From: Glebionis coronaria
Taxonomy: Eukaryota; Streptophyta; Magnoliopsida; Asterales; Asteraceae
Assembly: GCA_025667525.1 (NCBI GenBank)
Contig: CM046875.1
Span: forward strand, 203,790,271-203,854,270
Length of the DNA: 64,000 nt
Direction: 5' to 3'
This document shows positions 11,118-21,178 of the stretch, one piece after another. A program made the translations under genes and the position numbers. The notes under the pieces were generated by a model. The model was given only the letters and a program-made list of their open reading frames with translations. It made no database searches and was not told where the DNA came from. Numbering within the stretch: position 1 is the first letter of the stretch; each line of letters begins with the position of its first letter.

Positions 11118-11845
11118 TGTTGATACAAAATTTGGATGGACCGAGCTAGACCCGAATTAGGCTTAATTCAGGGTCTTGTGGACTCCAGCTCTTGCACCAT
11201 GTGAAACTTGTTTGAAGACCCTGCGCACTAAAAAGAGACACCGTTAGGCTTACCGTAGGCGCTTGTCCCACGATGAGACTCCGACGTGAGAGTAAGTAAT
11301 CGGTTTAGATGTTATGTGAGGGTTTAGAGTATTGTGTGTATCATACCTTTGTGGAACCTTGGGGGTTCCTTTTATACCCGAGAGAGTCCTGGCTGGGCTC
11401 TCCTACTCTTGTGGCTTAAGAAAGAGATAATGACCCAGAATATCTTGATCCTTATCGCGTAACTAAGGTAAGTGTATATCTATTCCCTTTTAGGCGAATA
11501 TATATATGATATATTATATTCTTGTTTGATTATGTCGCAGTGCGACGAGGATATGGTTAGGTAGTAAACTATATGTGCGACAAGGACCTATTGGGCCTCG
11601 CGCGCATCACATAAGTATTAATCCATTCCTGATAGATACGGGTAGTACCCGCGAGTTGGACTATCCAGCCCGACTAGGGACTATACGTCATCATATTCGT
11701 TAGTGACAAATTAAGTAAACACAATAAATAGAACCATTTATTATTATGTATATTAATAAAGAGTGATGGTTAAGTGTGTATCCCTTTAGGCCCACGCACT
11801 TGCATCCGTATAAAATATTAACTATGATTTACACACATCCCAACA
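11118..11845 (-). repeat. Element B 5' LTR
   Basis: A 728-bp LTR with perfect 5-bp ends: on the minus strand it opens TGTTGGGATGTGTG (11845) and closes CAACA (11118). It is followed by the primer site and gag, so it is the 5' LTR. The five bases outside it are GGGAC (11846-11850); the other end of the element is beyond the window. Confidence 0.85.
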
Positions 11846-12869
11846 GGGACAACCTAATCATTGAGTATGGATCGTTTGAATATGTATTAATTCGCCTGAT
11901 TGGCTGGGGTCATGCCACCTACACTTGAACCTAAAATGTTTCCCCACTCGAAACTATATCAAGTTTTAGGGATCTGACTAGATTATAAGCACTCTAGATT
12001 TGTAATTGTAGAAACGGTAAAGGAGGTGAATACGTTTCTCATTAAGATTTAAAAACATTTTCGTATAATCTACTGACCATGGTTCTTCATCATTAAAGTA
12101 TCGCGGGTTTAATTAATGAACCGCCACCAGTAGATGAAGAAACATTATTACCTTTTAAACCTTAACAGTTTTGTGTATCAAATTCCCTATCAAGCTTGAC
12201 TTAATATGAGATGTGTTTGTTATAGATAATAATTATAAACATCAAGTAAAGAGACACATAAACACATCAGATCAAGTATATCAAACAATAGTCTAAACAC
12301 TAAGCACACACGTACTACACCTTAGTTTTTTTGAAACTAAGATGTTTAGACTAAGGGATGCACATTTGACCATAATCTAAACATGAAGCACACACATACT
12401 AAGGTTTAACTTTTCTGCAACTTGGATGTTTAGATTATGAGATGCACAAACACACACAACAAATATATTATGCGACTACCAAAATAAAGACATAAATGTA
12501 AAGGCATAATGTAAAATAGAAAGCTAACCGACACGATGATTTTTAGTATTTCGGTCACGAAGCTCCTCTTCGCCCTACTCCACTCCTCGAGTACCCAACT
12601 CGATAGTTACTTCACTAGTCAACAAGCTCATTTTAAGGCGGAGAAAACCATACACGTCGCTTACTTCATCTACCGACACTAAGCTAGATGTCGAGTCCTA
12701 ATATTAGGTAGGACCAATCTACACACGTCTCCTACTTCCCATTTACGGATGCAAGGCTAGATGTCAACTTTCTAACCTTAGGTATAATCAATCTACACCC
12801 ATCACACCATTGGTTATGTTTTATGGACCAACATACCAAACATTGTGTTTTATAGCCTAAACACATAAA
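11846..12869. other. Unassigned sequence between elements B and C
   Basis: About 1 kb with no gene or known element. It holds an 84-bp tandem duplication (12293-12450), each copy containing a near-inverted pair around CTAAAC/GTTTAG. Together with 24540-25099 it is the DNA into which element C inserted. Confidence 0.5.
12293..12450. repeat. 84-bp imperfect tandem duplication
   Basis: Two copies start with CTAAACA at 12293 and 12377. Each has the layout CTAAACA-AAGCACACA ... GATGTTTAGA ... GGATGCACA or close variants, so each copy can fold on itself. Confidence 0.6.
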
Positions 12870-12874
12870 CCAAC

Positions 12875-13620
12875 TGTAAGTCCCTAATCAATGCAAGAAA
12901 CCCTAATCTTAACTTAATCAACACAAAGTATTACTTTTCAAACGTAATCTTATTATTGTATAATAAAGAATTACAAGTGTTATGGATAACACGGTTTGAT
13001 GACAATGTGTTGTGCACACTTTGAACAACAATAAACCCTAACTTATGAATACAGTCGTAGCTGTTTGATTCACTAAGTTATATGCAATAATGTTCTTAAT
13101 ATCTCAAAGTGTTAAACATTAATGCATGGATACACATCCTATTTATAGTGTTACGAGTTTGACTAAAACAGTACTTGATGGCGACTACACAAGATTTTAC
13201 AAGTTCCCACATCAGTCACATGATGTCCTTCTATTCTTGGTAGTCTTCCATTATGCTTTAAGGAAACAGTTGCCAAAACAGTTTCCTTTTTCTTCATAGT
13301 CTCGAACACACAAATGGCATGTCCAAAGTGTGCTGAGAGTTATCAGGGTATTGCCACCCCTGTTAACTCTCAACCCCTCAGAGTCCCTGATACATCTTGG
13401 CTGTTATCCATCACAGCCAATGAGTATGTCTTCAGGTAATTCTTCGACTTCCCTGACAATGTCTCTGACATGGACTCCTCTGAGGTTGCTCACAGAGACT
13501 TGGATCTCTGTGAGTCTTGCGAAACTTGCCTGCCTCCTAGGCACAGGCAAGGGACTATCTAACAGCCTAATTATGTTTAAATCAATGATCAGGGAATCTA
13601 ACAAGTTTATATTCCCAACA
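12875..13620 (-). repeat. Element C 3' LTR
   Basis: A 746-bp copy starting TGTTGGGAATAT (minus strand, 13620) and ending CTTACA (12875). The polypurine tract lies immediately before it. Near-identical to 23790-24534. Confidence 0.95.
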
Positions 13621-13640
13621 ATCTCCCCCTATTTAAACAT
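13621..13640 (-). other. Element C polypurine tract
   Basis: The minus strand reads AATAGGGGGAGAT just before the 3' LTR start, a typical copia polypurine tract. Confidence 0.85.
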
Positions 13641-13809
13641 AAATAATGCTAGATCTAACTAAGTTAAGGTAAGTGAGTTTAACAGCATCTTCTTACACAT
13701 AACAGATCTAAACAAACATACCTCATGATTTTATTAAAACTCAAAGAAAAATTACAAGTGCATTACATAAGTAAAATAAAAGATGAAGGTAAAAGGGTTG
13801 TGAACATCT

Positions 13810-16085
13810 TCAATAGTCATCATTTTTGATTCTTTCTTCAGCTTCAGCTAAGTCTAATCTGTTATCAATTTCATCCTGCAAAGTCTTTGCAAACTTCTTG
13901 GAATACTCTGTGTTGATCTTGAGACACTTCTTGTGACAGAGTAGCTGAATAGTTGAAGCTAAGCACAACTCATCTTTCTCTTTGAAAAGCATACTGGCAA
14001 GCCTTGTTCATGAATGCCATTCCTCTTTCAGGCTCTGTGTATGTCTGACCATCAACAGGGCCAACAATACCATTTGGGAGGATCAAATCCCTGTGCATAC
14101 CATCCACATGAACATCTTCAGTAACAAAAGTTTCATTAACAATTTGTAAAATCCTTCTCCTTTTGTTGCCTGTCTTTGGGGGTTCTTGTTCAAAAAGCTG
14201 TGGTGGGGGATCAATCTTAAGTTTGGCTGCTGTTTCCTTGATCCAGTTAAACTTGGCCTTCAGAGTTTTAAGCAGAAGAAAATTAGCCTGTCCAGACTTC
14301 TTGGCAGCTAAGGCTTCAAGTTTGAACCATTCTGATAACCCAAGTGTCTTTAACCTGAAGTTGTCAAACACATCCATATTTCTCTTTTGGTTTTCCCTCC
14401 ATAAGATCATCTGTGGGGTGTTTGTGGATTTATGAATGGTGTATTTAAACTTGGTTATCTTGCCAGAAGCATATCTGTTGTTCACGCAGGCATCATAGTC
14501 AGCTTTGACTTTCCTTAAAGCCTCAGCGCGTTTTACTTCCATTTCCCTCAACCTTTGTTTTTGTTTTTCCCTTTCAGGTGGTGTCATCTTCCTCATAGTA
14601 GCTTCATTTAATTCTTTGGCTGTCTTGAGTTCATTTAATCTTTTGAATTCTTCAGCCTGTTGCTCTATTTCTTCAGGGGTCAAAGGAATCTCATCGGAAG
14701 GTGTAAAGGTTGAGAATTGGGAAAGGTCTGTGGTGGATCCTCCAATCTCTAGCATCGCAGCTATCTTCTTAAGTTTGGTATCAGTGTCAACCAAAACCAT
14801 CTCTTTTCCTTTCTTCGAGACAGAGGACTCCACACTTATGTTTTTCAAAACATCAGCTCTTTTGATAAACGTTGTCTGAGCCTGAGTTTGAATAGCTTTG
14901 GGGAGAGAGCTAAATGTGAATTTTAATTTCTTGGCAGCTGGCTCTCATCATCCTCAGGCTTGCTGGTGTTAACCAAAACCAGAGTCTTTGATGAGTCAGC
15001 TCCATCTTGAGTTTGTTGCTCCCCCTGAGTATTATCCTCATCATCAGGTATTATAGTGGGTGTGATGACTTGGAGAGGAACAGGTGTGATGGTGGGGTTA
15101 GCTGATGATGAGCCTTGTTCAGCAGATGCAAGGCTGAGTGTTGTATTCTTCTCCCCCTCACGTTTATCCTTACTTCGCAGATGCTTGGATGAACGTGCCT
15201 GAAAACGTCTTGCAATCTGCTCCACAGAGGCAGCCATAGCACGTTGTCTTTTTCTTGAGGCCCTGGCAATCTTCAGCAGGAGGTTGGCATTTGCATTAGT
15301 ATTTGCCTGAACACGCCTGACAATAAAGTTAGCATGGCTGTATTGCCTGGTGCGAACAGCATTAAAGTGCCTGTGCATGGTGAGTTCATGTTCATGGAAC
15401 ATAGCAGGGACAGCTGAGTCAATGGCATCCTTTATTCTTGTTGAAAGATGACCGAGTCCCTGGGCTACACCTCTTCTTGCACCATCCTGAATTGGCTCAG
15501 TGACAGCCTCAGTCACAGCCTTTTTGATGATGCTTGGAAATGTCACAGTGAAGTTGTGCATTTCAGACTTAATCACATCCAGCTTCCTTGATAAGCGCTC
15601 AATATCTGATTGATGATGAACAGGCTGAAGATTTTTGATATTGAGGCTTTGCTGAGCGTAGTCATCCCCCTTGGTAATAAGTCAAAATTGGTCTGGGCAG
15701 GATGATCAAACAAGAGAAATTCTGATGTTGGATCATAAGCTGGAGATTGGAAAACTGTTGTCGTGGATGTAGCAGAGTTGGGAGTGTCAACAGCATCCTT
15801 GGGAGGAGAAGTTTTGTCACCAGCTGGTGTAGAAACAGCTATTTCTTTAGGAGGAGAGACAGACAGTTGGTCTTCCTCATCTTCTTCATCCTCTTCATCG
15901 AACATTCCTTCAGGGAATTCATCTTCAGGCATGGGCTCAATATCAGAGACATAATCATCTAATGAGAGCATTTCTTCATCAGCATTTAACACAGGCTCTT
16001 CATCATTTGGTTTGTCCTGAGTCATTGTATCAGCCTCCTTTTCTTGTTGTACCTGAGACTCGATGACCGGCTGTACAATTTCAGC
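13810..16085 (-). pseudogene. Element C extra gene, second exon (env-like position)
   Basis: Continuation of the gene that starts at 17956, after the proposed intron. It begins AEIVQPVIESQ, then an acidic stretch (EDEEDEEDQ) and a long basic, helical region (EIDNRLDLAEAEERI near the end). Three single-base frameshifts break it: near 15672-15690, near 14940, and near 13985 (reading moves from CQYAFQRER-stop to FKEKDELC). With those breaks ignored it runs to the stop at 13810. The function of such genes behind pol in SIRE-like elements is not settled; they are often called env-like by position only. I see no convincing signal peptide or membrane segment in this part. Confidence 0.65.
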
Positions 16086-16813
16086 CTGCAAATTTGTTGT
16101 AATTAGTAACAGGGAAAAATATAAGGGGAATGGTCGCCATTTCGCTGTCCCAGAGAGGCTGAGGGTGATTACTCAGCCACTCCAAAGGATAAATCCTTGG
16201 GATTCTTTTAAGTGTGAAAAATAAGGTTAATGATCGCCATTCGCTGCCCCTAGGAAAGCTGAGTGTGATTATTCATCCCCCCAAACGGTAAAAACCTTTG
16301 GGACTCTTTTGATTGTGAAACATATGTTGTTTATGGATCGCCAGTCGCTGCCCCTAGGAAAGCTGAGTGTGATTATTCAGCCCCCCCAAAAGGTTAAAAC
16401 CTTTGGGACTCTTTTAAGAGTGAAACATATGTGGTTGTAGGTCGCCTGTTACGCTGCCCCTAGGAAAGCTGAGGGTGATGATTCAGCTCCCCCTGAAAGG
16501 ATAAATACTTTGGGACTCTTTTAAGGAGGGAACCAAGAGGCTGTGTGAAGTACAGCTGATCAAGGTTGAGACATTAGTGTATTCAGGTTGTTGTTAGCCT
16601 GAATACTGTCTAGAGGGTGCAGGGTCATCGGGGTGCTTTATAAACACAAATGAATCATTCCCTGGTGCAAAGACAGGGTGTACAGAAGTCTTAAAGGATT
16701 CTAAGTGTATAGACAGACTTCTATGGGTCGAGGATTACCCTAACTTCCCCACTCTCTCCTACAGACAAATGAGAGTGGCTGCTTGTGAACCTCTAAAAAT
16801 GTACACTGATTAC
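16086..16813 (-). other. Putative 728-bp intron of the element C extra gene
   Basis: On the minus strand the first exon ends CTCACAG|GTAATC and the second begins after TTTGCAG|GCTGAA. Both sides are in phase 0, so joining them keeps one frame (ISQ|AEIVQ), whereas unspliced reading stops seven codons into the intron at 16793-16795. The intron contains about four tandem 102-bp repeats. Splice use is inferred, not shown. Confidence 0.6.
16130..16545. repeat. Four 100-bp tandem repeats inside the putative intron
   Basis: Four copies, each holding GTCGCC or GATCGCC, then GCTGCCCCTAGGAAAGCTGAG, a C-run, and TTTGGGACTCTTTTAAG. Starts are near 16130, 16232, 16332 and 16437. The first copy is the most diverged. 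Confidence 0.85.
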
Positions 16814-17956
16814 CTGTGAGATATCAGCTTGATCTGGCTGGTTTCCTGTCGTCTCAGCTGACTTTGAGACACTAGACGCCTGTTGTTTGTCAGCCAAAGA
16901 ATCCGAATCCACAAGAGTATCTAGACCAGAGGAGGTGTCAGTCTTCTTTCCCTTGGCCTTAGTAACAGCTTTGGAGTGGGAAGAAGAGGGGATTTTCTTC
17001 TTCTTAGGCTGTTGGCCAGATGAAGCCTTGGAATTAGTAGTGTGTTGCCCAGAGGTCAAAGACATAGACTTGCCAACAACACTAGATGTATTCACCTTCT
17101 CAGAGGAAGGGAGCAAGGGCTTCTCAGCGTTTGGTACCTGGTTGGCCACATTCAGCATATGGGCGGTGACAGGGACATCTTCATCTCCTATTTCCTTGTA
17201 GATGGCGCCGGTGATGCGATGGGGCTTAAGAGCAGTCAAGGCCTTGTTGTGGTAGTTATCTCCCAGCAGACTTTCAAAGATCAGGGACAGGAAGCGCACA
17301 TAACAGATATTCTTTTCCCTGACCTGATTCCTTCCCTTCAGCTGTTCTACCAGGTTTGAGAAGAGAATGCTTCCAATGTTAACATCAGCTCCCCAGATTA
17401 ATTCATAAGCAATAGCCTGATGGTTGAAAGACATCTGATCCTGTGATCCCTGCATTCCTCCCAGGGACTTAACAATGTGGGTGAAGAGGACACGCCACAT
17501 AGGAGTGAAGTACTTAATCTTCAGAGGGGATTTGGCGAGGACCTCAGCTGGTGTAAGTGCGGGGTTAACATCATGGCAAGGGTTGAGTGTGGCCAGGGCT
17601 TCCTTGACAGCCTTTTTGTCAACTACCTTCTGGCATTCATCTCCATGCTTTAATCCGGCCACACTTGAAAAGTCTTTAAGGGAGAAGGCAAAAGGGTGTT
17701 CATTGCATGAAAGGCTAAATGTAATGGTGTCTTCTACCACTTCATCAGAATACCAGAATTCCCTAAGGTATTCTTGGTAAAAGGTGGATGGGGATTTGGT
17801 GAAGGCTTCATTTAGGTCACAATTCTGCATGAAATTTACCAGATCTGAATAGGTGCTGTTTGGTGCCTTAATCCATCCAATGGCGTTGTTGGAGGCGAGG
17901 ATGCTCTCGTTGATCTCGAAGTTAACATTTGAGGCTTTGGGAACTGAAAACGCCAT
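16814..17956 (-). CDS. Element C extra gene, first exon (env-like position)
   Basis: An open frame of 381 codons between pol and the 3' LTR on the same strand as pol. I choose ATG 17956 (MAFSVPKASN, context CCATGGCG) rather than 18010. The first 250 residues look globular (FWYSDEVVEDTITFSLSC, LKIKYFTPMWRVLFTHIVKS, FNHQAIAYELIWG), then a long Ser/Lys/Thr-rich tail. No domain is recognised; similar frames are common in SIRE-like elements of Asteraceae as far as I recall. It continues in phase 0 into 16085 if the intron is spliced. This exon has no stop or frameshift, in contrast to gag-pol. Confidence 0.7.
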
Positions 17957-18010
17957 GGATTTGAGGTTGAATGTGAAAGAAAATGGCGGATGGTTAAGAG
18001 AGATAAGCAC

Positions 18011-18296
18011 TTAGAGAGAGAAGTAGATTTTAGAATGGTGGTGGGTGAGAAGAGAAAGGAGACAATATATATTCAAACTTAAGTGAACAGTTATTCAACC
18101 GTATTAAATGCAAGGTGCGAAAATGACTGCTCAAGTGGGTCCCCTTGACCTTTCAAAAAGTTTGTCTCCTCGTTATCCGAAAAATAAATGATTAAATATT
18201 TGAGAATGTTTTTTGCATTTACTTGGAAGGTAACTACCTAGTTTCATGTGAAAAACATTTAATATAGAATCAATCATTTAATGAACACATTTAATA
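18011..18296 (-). other. Spacer between pol and the extra gene
   Basis: Short AT-rich stretch with no gene. It would have to supply any separate promoter for the extra gene; no clear promoter is visible beyond AT-rich sequence. Confidence 0.4.
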
Positions 18297-19151
18297 TCAA
18301 GCCACAGGCTTTGAGATATTGAGCATCCCTAGCTCAGCAACTAGCCTGTTGAACGAAGGTTCAGCCAAAGGCTTTGTAAAGATATCAGCTAGTTGCAGCT
18401 CTATGGGAACGAAATGCAGCTCAATATCTCCCTTCATTATATGATCCCTGATAAAATGATACCTGATATCAATGTGTTTGGTACGAGAGTGAAGAACAGG
18501 GTTGTTGGATATGGCAATGGCGCTGGTGTTGTCACAAAAGATTGGCACTTTGTCATACAAGATTTCATAGTCAGCCAATTGACTTTTCATCCAGAGCACC
18601 TGAGCACAACAGCTGGCTGCAGTGACATATTCTGCTTCAGCTGAAGACATAGCAACAAAGTTTTGCTTCTTAGCACTCCATCCAACCACTTTTCCTCCAA
18701 GGATTTGACAGCTGCCTGAAGTGCTCTTTCTGTCAATACAACATCCAGCATAGTCTGAATCCGAATAGGCCTTGAGATCAAAGCCTGATTCTTTTGGATA
18801 CCATAGGCCTAGGGATGGTGTTCCTTTGAGATACCATGCTCTTGGAGCTTGTTTCAGACCATACATTGCCTTGTGAAGTCTGTGCACATGGTTGGGAAAC
18901 TCGCTGTTCTCAAATCCTTCAGGTTGTGCAACATACACTTCCTCAGCCAAATCACCATTGAGGAAGGCACTCTTAACATCCATCTGATACACAGTGATGT
19001 TCATATAGGCAGCATAAGCAAGAAAGATTCTGATGGCTTCCAGTCTAGCAACAGGTGCAAAAGTTTCATCATAATCAATTCCTTCAGTCTGAGAGAACCC
19101 TTGTGCCACCAGTCTGGCCTTGTTCCTGATGATGTTCCCAATCTCATCCAT
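18297..19151 (-). pseudogene. Element C RT-RNase H with deleted RT active site
   Basis: The first 107 residues are the RT fingers and palm start ([45 protein letters not shown]). At 18830/18831 the sequence jumps in frame from RAWY to [12 protein letters not shown], which in copia pol lies far downstream. The segment with the catalytic YVDD is missing. RNase H follows intact ([30 protein letters not shown]) and the frame ends normally at 18297 ([11 protein letters not shown]). Preceded by an in-frame TAG at 19167-19169 where relatives have Trp. RT activity is therefore lost. Confidence 0.92.
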
Positions 19152-19166
19152 CTTATTTCTATAGAT

Positions 19167-20546
19167 CTACCTAGTGCCTGTGATATTCTTTCCAGGTGGG
19201 GCTGGCACTAGTGTCCATACTTTGTTCCTTTTGAACTGATTGATTTCTTCTTGCATAGCAGCTACCCATCCTTCTTCTACCAGAGCCTCAGCTACTTTTT
19301 TAGGTTCAATTTGTGAGAGAAATTCAGCAAAGAGACATTCATTAGCTGAGGCTGACTCTGAGTCTTGGATTCGTTGTCTGGTTGTGACCCCTGCATTTGG
19401 TTCCCTAATAATATTGACAAGAAGAATGTGTTGATCTCTTGACCACTTATTTTGAGGAGCTGGGGATTCAAGGACAGGGGTACTTGAGGGCACAGCTGGC
19501 ACAATTTGAGTCTCATCCTTCTGACTAGGAGAGATTTCTTCAAAGACTACTTCAGTGTCAGAGTCTTCTTCAGCCATATCAAGGGAAGCTATTTCATTAT
19601 CAGCAGGAGAATCTTCAGGGATTTGAAGAATTGGTGAGTCATCAATATCATGAGAAGGACCATCAGACATTTGAGGTTCTTCTTTATCAAGTTCCTGAGA
19701 GGTAGGAACTTCTATGTTGTGAGTAGACAGAGGGTCAAAGGCAGGGACATAAGGAGTGAGAGTATTGGAGTGATGATGACTGGTAGGTCTGGGTTCTGTG
19801 AACTCATCACTTGGGAAAGAAATATTTTCATTAAAATCTATTTCATCACCCTCTGTTCCTGTTCTCTGTATGACTTCATCATCTTCATTGAATCTAACAT
19901 GTAATGTTTCTTCTACTTCTTGTCTTCTGATGTTGAATACTCTGAAGGCTTTGGCTGTTGGAGAGTATCCCAAAAAGAAACCATCATCAGCTTTTTCATC
20001 AAACTTTCCAAGTTTATCCCTGTAGTTATAAATAAACACAGGGCACCCAAACACATGAAAATAGCTGACGTCTGGTGATCTTTTTCTGAAGACTTCATAG
20101 GAGGTTTTACCATGTCTTTTGACAATGATTGATCTGTTTTGAGTGTAGCAGGCAGTGTGAACACCTTCTCCCCAAAATTGTTTTGGTAAGGCTGCACCAT
20201 TTAACATAGTTCTTGCTGCTTCAATCAAAGTCCTGTTTCTTCTTTCAGCCACACCATTTTGTTCAGGGGTGCCAGCTGAAGAGAAGTTCTGAGAAATCCC
20301 TTTTTCATCACAAAAAGATTCAAGTTGATGATTCTTCAATTCAGTACCATTATCACTTCTTAGAGCTTTGAATCTAACATCATTCATAATTTCAACCTGT
20401 CTGATGAAGGACATGATGGTTTCAGCTGCATCACTTTTCCTTCTGAGGAAGAACACCCATGTGTATCTTGAAAATTCATCAACTATGACCAAGGTGTATT
20501 TGTTGTGATTAATGGTCTGAGGTTTGACAGGCCCAAACAAATCCAT
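19167..20546 (-). pseudogene. Element C integrase core and linker
   Basis: Catalytic core of copia integrase. The D,D,E residues are visible in MDLFGPVKPQT, ALRSDNGTEL and PEQNGVAERRNRTLIEAARTML. After the core (to about residue 230) comes an acidic Ser/Glu/Pro-rich linker, then the sequence leading into RT (EEINQFKRNKVWTLVPAP). In-frame stops close both ends: TAA at 20583-20585 upstream and TAG at 19167-19169 downstream. Otherwise the frame is open for 459 codons. Confidence 0.9.
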
Positions 20547-20582
20547 GTGAAGGAGATGTAAGCACTTGTCAATAGAGAATGA

Positions 20583-21161
20583 TTACCTAGTCTTGAATGA
20601 AGACCTGTGATGCTTTCCTTTGACACAGGCAGAACAAGTTTTGTCTTTGGAAAACATTACTGAAGGTAGACCAGCAACCAAGTTTTGAGTGGCTATCTTA
20701 TTAATGTTCTTGAAGTTGAGATGAGACAGTCTTTTGTGCCACAGCCAATTGACACATTCAGAGGCTTTAGCAAGAAAGCAGTCTGAGCTGTCTTCAGAGC
20801 ACACAACCATGTTGATGACATATACATCTCTCCTTCTAGGTGCAATCAGCACAACATCATTATTTTTGTTGAATATGGTTCCCTGAGTCTTAGTAAACAA
20901 AACCTTATAGTCAGCATCACATAATTGGCTGATGCTAATAAGATTGTGTTTAAGACCATTCACATATGCAACCCTGGTAAATGTAATCCCATTGCAGTTC
21001 ACTGAGCCATATCCTTCTGTGTCACCTGAAGAGTTATCTCCAAACACCACTTTAGGACCTGGCTCCTTTGAGTATCTGTGCAGGTATTGTTGAATCCCTG
21101 TCATGTGTCTAGAGCAGCCACTATCTAGATACCATACCGATTCCTTGAGATATTTCTGCAC
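20583..21161 (-). pseudogene. Element C protease end and integrase zinc-binding part
   Basis: The protease active-site region reads WYLDSGCSRHMTG. The integrase HHCC zinc domain follows: LWHKRLSHLNFKNI and CSACVKGKHHRSSF. The sequence between gag and this frame is out of frame, with a stop at 21179-21181, so a frameshift lies at about 21162-21180; a minus-strand CTGTGCAG at this point could alternatively be a splice acceptor, but I see no matching donor. It ends at an in-frame TAA (20583-20585) just before the integrase core. Confidence 0.88.
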
Positions 21162-21178
21162 AGATACATAGAAACAGA

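Noticed and set aside
13404..13604. Frames inside the element C LTRs (13330-13662, 24285-24570)
   Set aside because: LTR sequence; the frames differ between the two copies because of a single-base indel, so they are not maintained.
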